Positions 35,475 through 45,322 are shown, numbered from the stretch's first letter. The stretch: DNA of 64,000 bases from an uncultured Psychrobacter sp. (GCF_947495825.1 NZ_CANMAH010000005.1:1-64000), one strand, 5' to 3'. Notes: generated by a model from the sequence alone, not told the origin. Numbers and translations are program-made.

Positions 35475-37574
35475 CTAATCATGATTGTCATGGTTTTTGT
35501 GAAGATTATGCTTGACTGGAATGACCACCAAAAACCTAGTATGACCATTGATGGTATCGGTAATAATTTGGCCTTGATGAGCGGTGACGATTTGTGACAC
35601 CAGTGATAAACCTAGACCTGAACCTTTATTCTTTTGCTGTAAGCGTACAAACGGACTAAAGATCTCTTCGCGTTTGTCTTTTGGGATACCAGTACCTTCA
35701 TCAATAACGGCAAGTACTGCATATTTTGGTAACGGCCGCTCATCCTCTGGTTTGACTTTTTTAAGATGTTTCTTAAATAAGCTTTCTTTACGGGGTGGAC
35801 TATTGTTGTCAGTATTGGCGTCACTGTTATTACCAGTACTGGCTTTAGCTGAATTTTCTTTCGTACTAGCCGCGCTTGCTTTTTCAGTTGTCTGCTTGTG
35901 AGGTGCAGCTTTGTTGGCTCCAGCGTTATTGAGCCCATCAGATACTAAATGTTGCTCTTGTGACTCTGGGACGATATTCCAAATGACTCTTTTGATTCTG
36001 TCAGTCAAATCAGAAGCAAGTTTACTATGACCATTGGGGAGCGTCTTGCTATTATTGCTGGGGGCTAAGACATCTGCTGTCTGCTTTTGACTATTGCCGT
36101 TATCAGATGTATCTGTTAATTGACGAGCTTCATTGTGATTGACGCTGTTCTTATCACTTTTTTCATCATGAATAGCGAGCGTTTCGCCATTTTTAAAGAT
36201 AATAGGGGCTGGTATGACATCTGGTTGTTCTGATGCATTAGATGGTATCTCTTCATCAGATGGAGTGAGTATTAAGTTATCTTTTTGCTCATCTTTTGGT
36301 TGCTCTGTTACATCGGTGTGTTTGTCATAATGTGAGTGGCCATAGTTTGAATGACCATAGTCAGCAAAGCTACTGCATACTAGCGAATCTAATAAATATT
36401 CAGGTAAGGTGTCTGCCTCATTGAAGGTTTGCGCGCCATATAGCAAGATAGTCACTGGAGGAACGCCATGCAACATAGCATTGTTTAGTAGGTTGCGAAT
36501 AAGATGAGTCAGCATTAATGGTTGACCATCAATCACAATATGTTCGCCAATCAATGTTGCTTCTGGATAATGCTGACGCTCTTGATTTACTAAGTCATAT
36601 AGGTCTACACGCTCAACCTGCTGCATTGCATGTCCGGCATCGAGTCGGCTTACTAACAAGATACTTTCGACCAAATCATTAAGCCCTGACAAATCACGAT
36701 TGATCGCTTGGGCACGTTTATCAAACTTTGCTTTTGTATCACTTGGCATCGAACCTGCCAGCATATCCATCATCTCTATCTGTAGACGAATACGGGTAAT
36801 GGGCGTGCGCAGCTCATGCGAAGCATGGGCCAGTAATAAATTATTGGCATCAATCAGATGTTCGATCTTTTGCGCTGCTTGGTTGAACCCGTGGGCAAGC
36901 GAGGCAATTTCATCATTGCCGCGACTATTGACACGTACAGTGAAGTCACCGTCGCCAAGTTGACTCATTTGCTGACTCATATGATTGATGCGCCATGTCA
37001 TTGAACGCGCGATCCACCATAGTACGCCTGCCATAATAATAAGCAGGAGTAGGGTTCCGGTAAACAGATTTAATGCTGCAGACAATGCTGGTTTTTTGGG
37101 TGCTAGACGTGATTCATACAGCAACGTATAGCCAGTACTACTATAGACTTGAGCTTGTTGAGTGGGAGGCGTTTCTGAAAAAGAGGGGAATATAACTGTC
37201 AATAGTGAAGGCGTTGCAGGCAAATCTAGAGGCAGATCGCTGTTGTCTGTTTGCATAAGCAGGCGACCTTGACTGTCATACAGTCCCATTTTTGCTTGCA
37301 ATGATTCATCAAAAATATCAAAGCTTTTTTTGACCACTGCCAACATAAACCGCGCTTGCAAACGATTATTCTTACTAACAGCTGTATTTAATTCATGCAA
37401 AAAAGGATCGATCTGTCCAAGTATTTGGGTTGCCACCACTTCAGAGCGAATACCAGCATTCTTATCATGGACAAGCTGTGTCAATAACACCATAGCGACT
37501 GCAAACAAAACGAGTGCCAGCATGACACTAGCAAATAGTTTGGCAAACACGGAGCGAAAACCCAACTGCTGCAT
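35475..37574 (-). CDS. Sensor histidine kinase with large insertion in the ATP-binding domain
   Basis: A 699-residue membrane kinase. Helix 1 is at about residues 11-33, a periplasmic domain follows, and helix 2 is at about 165-187, then HAMP (about 188-240). The H-box is ASHELRTPITRIRLQ with phospho-acceptor His253, and the N-box is HLIRNLLNNAMLHG (357-370). The ATP lid resumes only at VIDEGTGIPKDKREEIF (623-639) and GSGLGLSLV (651-659). Between them lies about 235 residues of low-complexity polar sequence rich in N, S, K, T and D, where a typical kinase has about 30. The partner response regulator is immediately upstream (37706). The signal is unknown. Confidence 0.9.
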   Translation of the reverse strand: MQQLGFRSVFAKLFASVMLALVLFAVAMVLLTQLVHDKNAGIRSEVVATQILGQIDPFLHELNTAVSKNNRLQARFMLAVVKKSFDIFDESLQAKMGLYDSQGRLLMQTDNSDLPLDLPATPSLLTVIFPSFSETPPTQQAQVYSSTGYTLLYESRLAPKKPALSAALNLFTGTLLLLIIMAGVLWWIARSMTWRINHMSQQMSQLGDGDFTVRVNSRGNDEIASLAHGFNQAAQKIEHLIDANNLLLAHASHELRTPITRIRLQIEMMDMLAGSMPSDTKAKFDKRAQAINRDLSGLNDLVESILLVSRLDAGHAMQQVERVDLYDLVNQERQHYPEATLIGEHIVIDGQPLMLTHLIRNLLNNAMLHGVPPVTILLYGAQTFNEADTLPEYLLDSLVCSSFADYGHSNYGHSHYDKHTDVTEQPKDEQKDNLILTPSDEEIPSNASEQPDVIPAPIIFKNGETLAIHDEKSDKNSVNHNEARQLTDTSDNGNSQKQTADVLAPSNNSKTLPNGHSKLASDLTDRIKRVIWNIVPESQEQHLVSDGLNNAGANKAAPHKQTTEKASAASTKENSAKASTGNNSDANTDNNSPPRKESLFKKHLKKVKPEDERPLPKYAVLAVIDEGTGIPKDKREEIFSPFVRLQQKNKGSGLGLSLVSQIVTAHQGQIITDTINGHTRFLVVIPVKHNLHKNHDNHD

Positions 37575-37615
37575 TACATGCTCTCTATTATCAAACGCTT
37601 ATATCAATGACTAAC

Positions 37616-37650
37616 AATAGCCATCGCGGTTGACGTGATGGCTATTTTTA
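37616..37650. terminator. Hairpin between response regulator and kinase genes
   Basis: AATAGCCATC (37616-37625) pairs with GATGGCTATT (37637-37646), 10 bp with an 11-nt loop. The better T run is on the + strand; for the minus-strand operon it could act as a partial terminator that lowers kinase relative to regulator levels. Confidence 0.45.
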
Positions 37651-37705
37651 TTTGGTCATTACTTTAGTGGTTTACACAAACCGATTTTACGCATCAGATA
37701 AGTCA

Positions 37706-38428
37706 TTAAACTTGATCAGTTGCAAATTGATAACCAACGCCGCGTACAGTAATAATGCGTTTTGGCTGGCGCGGATTGTCCTCAATTAAGGCGCGTAAAC
37801 GTGAGATGTGTACATCAATTGCACGATCAATGTTATCAGAGCTATCATCGTTTGGCATTGCCTGCCATAACTGCTCACGATTCAGCACTTTACCAGAATG
37901 AGTCGCAAAGTAGTGTAATAGTTGGAACTGATGAGTGGTCAAACGTACTGGCTGCTCATCAATGGTCACTTCATGGCTATCAGGAAACACGCTCAAACGT
38001 CCAAAAGTTAAGCTATCAGACTGACTGTCGGCTTGATTGGGCTGTTCATGACGGCGAACCACAGCGCGAATACGGGCCAATAGTTCACGAGGTTCAAAAG
38101 GTTTGGCGATATAATCATCCGCACCCATCTCTAAACCCAACACCCGATCAGTTGTATCACCTTTTGCGGTTAACATAATGATAGGTACTTTATTGGTCAT
38201 ATTGTTTTTGTTGCCGCGTATCTTTTGGCAAACCTGCATACCATCCATATCAGGTAGCATCAAATCTAGTACGACCAAATCAATATCACGCTCTTTAGTG
38301 TCCAATATGTCTAGACCTTCTTGACCTAGCCCTGCATGATGAACATCGTAATAGTTCATCGTTAGATAATCGCTAATCAATTCAGCCAAATCTGGATCGT
38401 CTTCGATTAATAGGATCTGTTTACTCAT
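37706..38428 (-). CDS. OmpR-family response regulator
   Basis: A 240-residue DNA-binding regulator. The receiver domain starts ILLIEDDPDLAELI with the acidic pair, has the phospho-acceptor aspartate in LVVLDLMLPDMDG and the lysine in DDYIAKPFEPREL. The C-terminal winged helix has LTTHQFQLLHYFATHSGKVLNREQL and RGVGYQFA. I chose the ATG at 38428 because AAAGGA is suitably placed upstream. It precedes the kinase at 35475 on the same strand with a hairpin in between. Target genes are unknown; the adjacent adaptor lipoprotein gene is a candidate. Confidence 0.94.
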   Translation of the reverse strand: MSKQILLIEDDPDLAELISDYLTMNYYDVHHAGLGQEGLDILDTKERDIDLVVLDLMLPDMDGMQVCQKIRGNKNNMTNKVPIIMLTAKGDTTDRVLGLEMGADDYIAKPFEPRELLARIRAVVRRHEQPNQADSQSDSLTFGRLSVFPDSHEVTIDEQPVRLTTHQFQLLHYFATHSGKVLNREQLWQAMPNDDSSDNIDRAIDVHISRLRALIEDNPRQPKRIITVRGVGYQFATDQV

Positions 38429-38773
38429 GAGCTGTCCTTTAGTAGTGGTCATTATTCAATAATTGTTGTTTTAGTAGTCATGGTTATTTTTCTAATTTTT
38501 CTTAGATACATATTACTATAGCGTGTTTATATCATCAGAAAAATGAGCAATATAAATGTTACTGAGTCTATTTTGCCTAACTTAGGCCTTACCACACAAG
38601 ACGTGCTTTGTTAATATTTCTACACAATGTAACTCGCTACATAATCGATATAACTTATAAAGCAGCTATTTGAGCGACATTTAATAAGAATATAACGTAG
38701 AAAACCAAACAAAACGACTGATGTTTTGTTCTGTGACTGCTGGTGTAGTATTTGGATGTTCAATCAAACATCA
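38429..38773. other. Intergenic region between the lipoprotein and response-regulator genes
   Basis: About 345 AT-rich bases with no supported gene. It should carry the promoter of the two-component operon. No strong terminator was seen for the lipoprotein gene. Confidence 0.5.
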
Positions 38774-40033
38774 CTATGAAACAATTACCTTTTTACCTAC
38801 CGACTCTAGGGGCAAATCTGCCAAGCAGATAAGGCTATCATTACTAATACCAGCAACCAAGTATTGCTCAGTGTTAGGATCATACTTGATTACCTCGACT
38901 GGCAAGCGAGTTAAGCGTTGATCTTGTTTGATTATCCAAACATTAGCCGTGATTGGCACAAGCGACTGATAGGGCGGCTTTTTTAGTACTGAGAGATCAG
39001 CATCGTGAATACCGTATTCAGGCACGATGGTACCAACTTCTATCTGCCCATAATCAACACGTCCAGAAACGAGCATATCAGGTTTGAGCTTATCACGACT
39101 GGCTTCGTTTTTGACGACATGAACATAAACCTGTAGCTTGCCAGGCTGATTACTTGTGGCTAACTTTCCAATCTGACCAACAAACTTCTCTGATGAATTC
39201 TCGGCTGTAAAATTTACAGTTTGTCCAACTGACAGTTGCGGTTTCATTTTTAGAGGCAGTGTGGCAACAAAACGCAAGTTTTTATCGTCGCTTACACGCA
39301 GTAGAGGAGTGCGAGCAGCAACTGGTTGAGTGTTCTTCACATGTAATTTATCCACACGTCCAGAAAAGCTTGCTCGTACTACGATGGACTGTGCTGGTAG
39401 ATTGGTTGGTATGGCTTGCTCTACAATGGCTGTGTCCTGATCGTCACTAGTGTTTTGTCTATCCGTGTTGTTATCTACAGTGTGGTCTGTTATATCCTTA
39501 TCAGCCAAATCTTCTTCTGCTAACGCTACATTATTATCTAACTCCTTATTATTACTGCTTATCTCGTCCTCTTGCTCTGTATTAATGGGTGGTTCTACGG
39601 TGCTAGTAGCAGCCTTAGTTTCTTGTTCATTATTATTAGTAGATGCAGAAGTCTTACCGACTGTTTCGGCAGGCAATTGACGCTTTACTATTAATAGTGG
39701 AGCGTCTTCTTCTACCCATTGTCCCTCTGAAACCAATATCTTTTGCACAATGATGTCATGTGCTGCGACAAAACGTGACTGCTTAGTAGGTTCGATCACT
39801 CCTTGCAGGCCAAGGCTTGGCTGATAGCGGGAGGGTTTAATACTCAAAATATAATCAGACGCCATAGTGACACTATTGTCACTAAAGATAATAGGAGAGT
39901 CTGCCTGCGCATTTTTTTCGCTAGGCTGTTGATTTTCTATAGGCGTGGGAGGCTGGCAAGCAATTATAAGTAAGGTGCTTAATAAGAAGGCACAGTTCTT
40001 GCAGATGTTAGGAAGTCTTATACGCATCGTCAT
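38774..40033 (-). CDS. RND/HlyD-type periplasmic adaptor-like lipoprotein
   Basis: A 419-residue envelope protein. The signal peptide ends in lipobox IIAC (Cys26), so it is probably lipid-anchored. Residues about 75-115 (GLQGVIEPTKQSRFVAAHDIIVQKILVSEGQWVEEDAPLL, in parts) form the first half of a lipoyl domain, and VVRASFSGRVDKLHV..VAARTPLLRVSD (about 218-250) the second half. Between them, where adaptor proteins carry a coiled-coil hairpin, lies about 95 residues of acidic low-complexity sequence. The beta-barrel and membrane-proximal parts follow (SVGQTVNFTAENS; LKPDMLVSGRV). No pump gene is adjacent, so a partner elsewhere is needed. Confidence 0.78.
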   Translation of the reverse strand: MTMRIRLPNICKNCAFLLSTLLIIACQPPTPIENQQPSEKNAQADSPIIFSDNSVTMASDYILSIKPSRYQPSLGLQGVIEPTKQSRFVAAHDIIVQKILVSEGQWVEEDAPLLIVKRQLPAETVGKTSASTNNNEQETKAATSTVEPPINTEQEDEISSNNKELDNNVALAEEDLADKDITDHTVDNNTDRQNTSDDQDTAIVEQAIPTNLPAQSIVVRASFSGRVDKLHVKNTQPVAARTPLLRVSDDKNLRFVATLPLKMKPQLSVGQTVNFTAENSSEKFVGQIGKLATSNQPGKLQVYVHVVKNEASRDKLKPDMLVSGRVDYGQIEVGTIVPEYGIHDADLSVLKKPPYQSLVPITANVWIIKQDQRLTRLPVEVIKYDPNTEQYLVAGISNDSLICLADLPLESVGKKVIVS

Positions 40034-40413
40034 TAATCACTATAGTGAACGTTATTTTATTATATAGAGAAAGAATGAAAGGTGCGATAACTACTATCTA
40101 AGTAGGTAACAGTTATCAATGACATATATGAGGTAGAACTACAGAGTTATGCTGACAATCTAAGATAAAACAGACCGGTCATGTTAATCATCCGAATTAT
40201 TGTAGACGTGGTCTGAATAATTAGAAAGTTTGAGTAGACTATGTTAAAACGAGCGTAAAATACTTGATTTATACAATATAGTTACAAAGCAGACTCAAAT
40301 ACTGGTCAGAAAATTACTGAGATTACTTAACGCGATTCTTGTTTTGTAAGGGTTTGTCGAATAGTAAGTAGCAACCATGTCAAGAATAAATATCTATTCA
40401 TAGGAAAGTAATA
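40034..40413. other. Intergenic region upstream of pilG
   Basis: About 380 bases between the divergent lipoprotein and pilG genes. It should contain the promoter of the pil-chp cluster, but no convincing sigma-70 or sigma-54 element stands out. Confidence 0.5.
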
Positions 40414-40794
40414 ATGGAAAATAATTTTGAAGGGTTAAAGGTCATGGTTATTGATGATTCAAAAACCATTCGTCGTACCGCTGAGACTTTACTACAAAAA
40501 GCTGGCTGTGAAGTCGTTACTGCAATTGATGGTTTTGATGCCCTTGCAAAGATCGTTGATAATAATCCTGACATCATTTTTGTCGATATTATGATGCCAC
40601 GCCTCGACGGTTATCAGACCTGCGCCCTGATCAAAAACAACCCTGATTATGCAAGTACTCCTGTCATCATGCTGTCTTCTAAAGATGGACTGTTTGATAA
40701 GGCACGAGGACGCATCGTTGGTTCTGATGAGTATCTCACCAAGCCATTTAGTAAAGATGAGCTGTTTGAGACGATTAATCAGTATCGCTCTTAA
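40414..40794 (+). CDS. pilG: Twitching motility response regulator PilG
   Basis: A single-domain CheY-like receiver of 126 residues. The acidic pair is D14-D15 (MVIDDSKTIRRTAETLLQ), the phospho-acceptor is D58 (IIFVDIMMPRLDG), and the conserved lysine is in DEYLTKPFSKDEL. The run IDDSKTIRRTAETLL and the position at the head of the pil-chp cluster identify it as PilG, which receives phosphate from ChpA and promotes pilus extension and cAMP signalling in Pseudomonas. AGGAAAG precedes the ATG. pilH follows after 184 bases. Confidence 0.94.
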   Translation: MENNFEGLKVMVIDDSKTIRRTAETLLQKAGCEVVTAIDGFDALAKIVDNNPDIIFVDIMMPRLDGYQTCALIKNNPDYASTPVIMLSSKDGLFDKARGRIVGSDEYLTKPFSKDELFETINQYRS

Positions 40795-40938
40795 GTCATA
40801 TATATTGACTCATTTTTTTAGAAGATACCGAACTCAAATATATAACAACCACTAATAGACAACAATCAGTGATCGCTTGTTCAGATTTTTTGAAAATTAC
40901 AATACATCACTTAACGAATTATTTAGTTGCTCTAGTAA

Positions 40939-40956
40939 CTTATCCGTACGGATAAG
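40939..40956. promoter_or_regulatory. Perfect 18-bp palindrome upstream of pilH
   Basis: CTTATCCGTACGGATAAG is a perfect dyad 22 bases before the pilH ATG, just ahead of the AAAGGA ribosome binding site. It could be a regulator site or form a short stem that affects pilH translation or processing. Confidence 0.45.
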
Positions 40957-40978
40957 ATCGACAATAAAAGGAATAACC

Positions 40979-41341
40979 ATGACAACTGTGTTGGTCATAG
41001 ACGATTCGCCATCCGAAATGGCAAAATTTCGCGACATTCTAACGAAAAACAATTTTCAAATATTAGAAGCGAACAATGGCGAAAAAGGCTGCTTAATGGC
41101 TGCTGAACATTTGCCAGATGTGGTGTTAATGGACGTGGTAATGCCTGAAATGAATGGTTTTCAAGCAACTCGCAAAATCACCCGTGGTAAGACAACGGCT
41201 CATATTCCTGTCGTAATTGTCAGCACCAAAAATCAGGAGACTGATCGAGTTTGGGGCAAACGTCAAGGAGCTAGAGAGTATCTGGTCAAACCAGTAGACG
41301 AAAACGAGCTTGTACGTATTATCCGTACAGTAACGGAGTAA
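40979..41341 (+). CDS. pilH: Twitching motility response regulator PilH
   Basis: A 120-residue CheY-like receiver. It starts MTTVLVIDDSPSEM; the phospho-acceptor is D52 in DVVLMDVVMPEMNG, the switch threonine/serine lies in VVIVSTKNQETDRVWGKRQGA, and the lysine is in EYLVKPVDENEL. The WGKRQGA segment is typical of PilH. I chose the ATG at 40979 because AAAAGGA lies upstream; an in-frame extension to 40877 has no family similarity. PilH counteracts PilG and promotes pilus retraction in Pseudomonas. pilI begins 3 bases after the stop. Confidence 0.94.
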   Translation: MTTVLVIDDSPSEMAKFRDILTKNNFQILEANNGEKGCLMAAEHLPDVVLMDVVMPEMNGFQATRKITRGKTTAHIPVVIVSTKNQETDRVWGKRQGAREYLVKPVDENELVRIIRTVTE

Positions 41342-41344
41342 GTT

Positions 41345-41872
41345 GTGGCTTCCAAAGGTTTTATCGAGCTTCTACGCTTAGCGGATCTTGCCCGAGCACG
41401 TAGTAGTGGTCGTCAAGGTGGGCAAGTGTATGATTGGCGTGGCATAGTCTTTGAAATCGGTGGTCAGCGACTGATTGCTCCAATGGGGGAGGTATCTGAG
41501 GTATTAGCCATGCCCGAATATACCAGTATGCCATTAGTAAAGCCTTGGATGCTTGGTATTGCCAACGTCCGAGGTCGTCTGTTACCAATCACTGACTTGG
41601 CGCAATTCTTGCAAATTCCTAGTCAGCAACAAAGAAGCCACCGTAAGGTCATAGTCATCGATCATAGTTCAGTTTTTTCAGGTCTATTGGTTGATAGAGT
41701 CGTTGGTATCGAACAGTTTACTCGTGATCAATATCGTGCTGAAGCCATTGATAGCGACTCACCGTTTGCAGCTTACAACCATGGCAAGTTCTCTAAAGAT
41801 GGTCAGGATTGGTATGTTTTTATGCCAAGTATGCTAGCACGAGATCTAGACTATATTGATGCTGCGATATAA
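41345..41872 (+). CDS. pilI: CheW-like coupling protein PilI
   Basis: A 175-residue CheW-domain adaptor that links receptor PilJ to kinase ChpA. Typical stretches are VFEIGGQRLIAPMGEVSEVL, WMLGIANVRGRLLPITDLAQFL and FSGLLVDRVVGIEQF. It starts at a GTG at 41345, with GGAG at the end of pilH as ribosome binding site, so translation is probably coupled. A 230-base gap with an inverted repeat follows before pilJ. Confidence 0.93.
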   Translation: MASKGFIELLRLADLARARSSGRQGGQVYDWRGIVFEIGGQRLIAPMGEVSEVLAMPEYTSMPLVKPWMLGIANVRGRLLPITDLAQFLQIPSQQQRSHRKVIVIDHSSVFSGLLVDRVVGIEQFTRDQYRAEAIDSDSPFAAYNHGKFSKDGQDWYVFMPSMLARDLDYIDAAI

Positions 41873-42010
41873 ATCAATGTTTGTAGGTAACTGTAACCAC
41901 TCAATATCTGCTACTAAGTTTATAGAACTTAGGAGAGAGAAAAAAGTTATAAAGACTGGCATACAGATGATATGTCAGCATTACAAAAGTTTTTATTAAT
42001 AGAAATTTTA

Positions 42011-42037
42011 CCAATGATAGATAGAAGCCATCATTGG
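42011..42037. promoter_or_regulatory. Inverted repeat upstream of pilJ
   Basis: CCAATGAT (42011-42018) and ATCATTGG (42030-42037) are perfect 8-bp arms around an 11-base spacer, 65 bases before the pilJ ATG. It may be a hairpin at the processed pilI-pilJ junction or a regulator site. Confidence 0.35.
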
Positions 42038-42102
42038 ACGATGATCATTAACAACGTCAGTCATGATATGACTTAAACGACTGTTTGAAAGGAACGAGCG
42101 CA

Positions 42103-44205
42103 ATGAGTGATGTTATAGAAAACCCTGCAACTGGTATCAATCAAAAGACATCAGGCCCTAATAGTAATATATGGAAGATACTATTAGGGGTTTTCACCTT
42201 AGTAAGTGTGGCTTGTTTGATTTTGCTTATAAATACGCTATCAACGGTAAGCAACTACTTAAGTAACGTCAATCAGTTAGAAGTCAGTGCAGCTAACATT
42301 GTACAAAACGTTAATGATGCCACTTTTTCACGCGATGCTGATGTAAGCGCTAATGCTTATGATGCCTTACAAAACGATGTGCAACGTTATCAAGTAGCAT
42401 TGATCTCAGCTCAACAAAACGCTACCGACAATAAGGCTGTTTTTGCTGAGCTTAAGAATGAATGGCAAGCCAATAAAGAAAAGATTGACTATGTACTAAG
42501 TCATCGTAACGATGTCAATGCGCTACAAGATATAAAAGATAATGTCGCTACGGCTACTAAACAGATGCAAAGTGACTATAGTCAAGTCATAGAGCAGGCA
42601 GTCGCAGCCAATATACCTGTTGCAGCTATTAGTGATATGCAGACTCAGACCTTACGCGCTGAGCGTTTGTATACTGAGATGGATAAGCTGACTCGTAGTA
42701 TCGACGGTACGCCAGCAGAATTTGCAGAACAAGCAGAGCTGTTTGCTCAAACGTTAAACGTACAACAGCAAAACTATGGTGAGTCGTTACCTGCATTACA
42801 GAGTATATCTGAAACCTTCAATACGGCAGTTGCCCCAGTAGTACAAGAGCTTGCTTCATTGAATAGTCCCGCCATTGAGTCTCGCGAGAACGCACGTGCT
42901 TTAGGTGAGCTTGCTACTAATACTCAAGCTCAATTGACCAATATTGATCGTGATATTTTGACACGTACTGGTGTGATGTGGCCTGCGCTTATATTCTTAT
43001 TAGGTTTGCTTGGCGTTATATATGCGCTCTCTCAACTACTAAAACAACAAGGTGGTACTGAGCGAGTATTAATTGAAAAAGAAACCCTTCGTCGTCGCCA
43101 AGAAGCAGAAACTGAATCTGAGCGTGCACGTCAAATTCAAGAAGAAAATGAACGTAACCAGATGGCTATTCTACGTTTACTTGATGAGCTAGGTGACTTA
43201 GCAGAAGGTGATTTGACTGTTAATGCCACAGTATCTGAAGACTTTACTGGTGCGATTGCTGACTCAGTAAACTTTGCTATTGACCAGTTGCGTCAGCTGG
43301 TCTTGGTTATTAACAGTACTGCTGAAAAAGTCTCTCAATCTTCTGAACAGACTCAGATGAATGCTGTTGAACTTGCTGAAGCTTCTGAACATCAGGCGCA
43401 AGAGATTGCTAGTGTATCCGCTGCGATTAATGAGATGGCGATATCGATTGATCAAGTATCCACAAATGCGACCGAATCAGCATCCGTTGCACAGCGCTCA
43501 GTTGCCATTGCTCATAATGGGGGCGACGTGGTACAGCGTTCTATTGAAGGCATGAACGTTATTCGCGATCAGATTCAAGAAACCTCAAAACGTATCAAAC
43601 GTCTGGGTGAATCATCGCAAGAGATTGGTGATATTGTAAGCCTTATCAACGATATTGCTGATCAGACCAACGTTTTGGCATTGAACGCCGCTATTCAGGC
43701 GTCAATGGCGGGCGATGCTGGCCGTGGTTTTGCGGTAGTTGCTGATGAAGTTCAGCGCCTAGCTGAGCGTTCAGCGAATGCAACTAAGCAGATTGAAACC
43801 TTGGTTAAGACCATTCAGGCAGATACTAGTGAAGCAGTTATGTCGATGGAAACAACGACTTCAGAAGTTGTACGCGGGGCACGCTTAGCAAAAGACGCTG
43901 GAGAAGCACTAGAAGAGGTGCAAAGCGTTTCTAATACTTTGGCCGATTTGATTCAAAACATCTCAAACGCGGCGCAGCAACAGGCAGAATCTGCTGGTCA
44001 CATTTCTAATGCGATGAATATTATTCAAGATATTACATCACAAACCTCATCAGGAACGATGGCAACGGCACGTTCAGTTGGTGAGCTGAGCGAAATGGCG
44101 GCGGCACTTCAAGAGTCAGTAACAGGCTTTAAGCTATCTGATGACAACGAGCAGTTGCACGATTATGAAGAAGACTTTCAAAATCATACTTCTGCCATGG
44201 CGTAG
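42103..44205 (+). CDS. pilJ: Type IV pilus methyl-accepting chemoreceptor PilJ
   Basis: A 700-residue inner-membrane receptor. TM1 is at about residues 25-47, a helical periplasmic region of about 235 residues follows, TM2 is at about 285-310, then a HAMP-like segment ([32 protein letters not shown]) and a long MCP signalling coiled coil. The hairpin tip is [23 protein letters not shown], with [26 protein letters not shown] directly after; here the usual EAAR is QASM, as in PilJ proteins. I chose the ATG at 42103, with AAAGGA upstream, over a TTG six codons earlier. PilJ senses a surface or pilin signal and feeds ChpA. Confidence 0.95.
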   Translation: MSDVIENPATGINQKTSGPNSNIWKILLGVFTLVSVACLILLINTLSTVSNYLSNVNQLEVSAANIVQNVNDATFSRDADVSANAYDALQNDVQRYQVALISAQQNATDNKAVFAELKNEWQANKEKIDYVLSHRNDVNALQDIKDNVATATKQMQSDYSQVIEQAVAANIPVAAISDMQTQTLRAERLYTEMDKLTRSIDGTPAEFAEQAELFAQTLNVQQQNYGESLPALQSISETFNTAVAPVVQELASLNSPAIESRENARALGELATNTQAQLTNIDRDILTRTGVMWPALIFLLGLLGVIYALSQLLKQQGGTERVLIEKETLRRRQEAETESERARQIQEENERNQMAILRLLDELGDLAEGDLTVNATVSEDFTGAIADSVNFAIDQLRQLVLVINSTAEKVSQSSEQTQMNAVELAEASEHQAQEIASVSAAINEMAISIDQVSTNATESASVAQRSVAIAHNGGDVVQRSIEGMNVIRDQIQETSKRIKRLGESSQEIGDIVSLINDIADQTNVLALNAAIQASMAGDAGRGFAVVADEVQRLAERSANATKQIETLVKTIQADTSEAVMSMETTTSEVVRGARLAKDAGEALEEVQSVSNTLADLIQNISNAAQQQAESAGHISNAMNIIQDITSQTSSGTMATARSVGELSEMAAALQESVTGFKLSDDNEQLHDYEEDFQNHTSAMA

Positions 44206-44215
44206 ATAAAGATAA

Positions 44216-45304
44216 ATGGCATTTAATACCTCTAACGTGGATACTGATCTACATAAAGCTAATGGCTTAAGATCCAGTAATTTTGAGCTCAGTCATTTGA
44301 AGCGCAACCACACAAAAAAAAGCGAGACGACTCTTTTTCGCTTAAAAGATAGACCAATTGCAGTTGTTCAGTGGCAACACTACATAGAACAAAAAATTGG
44401 TTTTGTCTTGCCAAAAGAGCAGTCTCAATGGTTATTAAATGCGATTGAAAACACAGCCACAGAAAACAATTTGTCTGTAGCAGAGCTTTGGGATGCTATA
44501 CAAACAAATAGCAAATTGAACCAACAGTTACTTGATACTGTACTTATCCCTGAAAGTCGTTTTTTTCGTCATGAACCTTCAATAGAGTTTATAACATCGC
44601 TGGCAGGACAGTACTGTGCTCATCTGAGACAAGACACTACTGAAGACCATTCTAATGATAGTGTTAAGAGTAGTGCTGATAGTAGTACGGGAGTTTTTCG
44701 TATATGGAGTGTCGGCTGTGCTACAGGTCAAGAAGTATGGTCATTAGCTATGAGCCTAGCTGCCCAAAACATCTCAAACTATATGTTATTAGGCTCAGAT
44801 GTCAGCCGAAAAGCGCTCACTAAAGCACGTAAAGGACAATACGATCAGCGTCAACGAAAGCTCATTCCGTCAGCGTATCAGCGTTTTTTTACGCAATCAT
44901 TAGCCGTCACTGATCAAAACGATACACAAGCGACATCTCAGCACCGAGCTTCCACAACAGATCAAGCATTGCCTAAGTTACATCTTGATAAGCCGCTACC
45001 TAATCAAAGTCCAGCTTATTGGCGAGTAGTACCGGAATTGCATGAACGAGTCAGCTTTATCTGGCACAACATTTTTACTCAAGGTTTAGCGACCTTGCAT
45101 CTGCAGCAAGTGATTGTATGTCAAAACGTATTAATATATTTTCGACAGTTTGATCAACGCGATATTTTGACACGACTGTCTGCACAGTGTGCGCTAGGCG
45201 GTTATATCATATTAGCTCCAGGAGAGGCGCTGTTTTGGCGACCTTCAAATATGCGCCGCATTGCCCATCCACAGGTTAATGCATGGCAAAAAATTAGTGC
45301 ATAA
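44216..45304 (+). CDS. pilK: CheR-type receptor methyltransferase PilK
   Basis: A 362-residue S-adenosylmethionine-dependent methyltransferase that should methylate glutamates on PilJ. The SAM loop is WSVGCATGQEVWSLAMSLA; LLGSDVSRKALTKARKGQYDQRQRKLIP and VIVCQNVLIYFRQFDQRD are the other conserved CheR blocks. The N-terminal helical CheR domain contains a weakly conserved ESRFFRHEPS. Between them (about residues 240-262) lies a variable polar loop. The gene is 10 bases after pilJ; its ATG has only weak Shine-Dalgarno complementarity, suggesting coupling. Confidence 0.93.
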   Translation: MAFNTSNVDTDLHKANGLRSSNFELSHLKRNHTKKSETTLFRLKDRPIAVVQWQHYIEQKIGFVLPKEQSQWLLNAIENTATENNLSVAELWDAIQTNSKLNQQLLDTVLIPESRFFRHEPSIEFITSLAGQYCAHLRQDTTEDHSNDSVKSSADSSTGVFRIWSVGCATGQEVWSLAMSLAAQNISNYMLLGSDVSRKALTKARKGQYDQRQRKLIPSAYQRFFTQSLAVTDQNDTQATSQHRASTTDQALPKLHLDKPLPNQSPAYWRVVPELHERVSFIWHNIFTQGLATLHLQQVIVCQNVLIYFRQFDQRDILTRLSAQCALGGYIILAPGEALFWRPSNMRRIAHPQVNAWQKISA

Positions 45305-45322
45305 ACGAGTTAGGATAATCCT

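Noticed and set aside
37762..38178. A 138-codon + strand ORF
   Set aside because: Antisense to the OmpR-family regulator; it is a shadow of that gene.
42571..42600. GACTATAGTC-like sequence inside pilJ, similar to the MITE-like ends
   Set aside because: It lies in coding sequence with no palindrome around it; a chance match.
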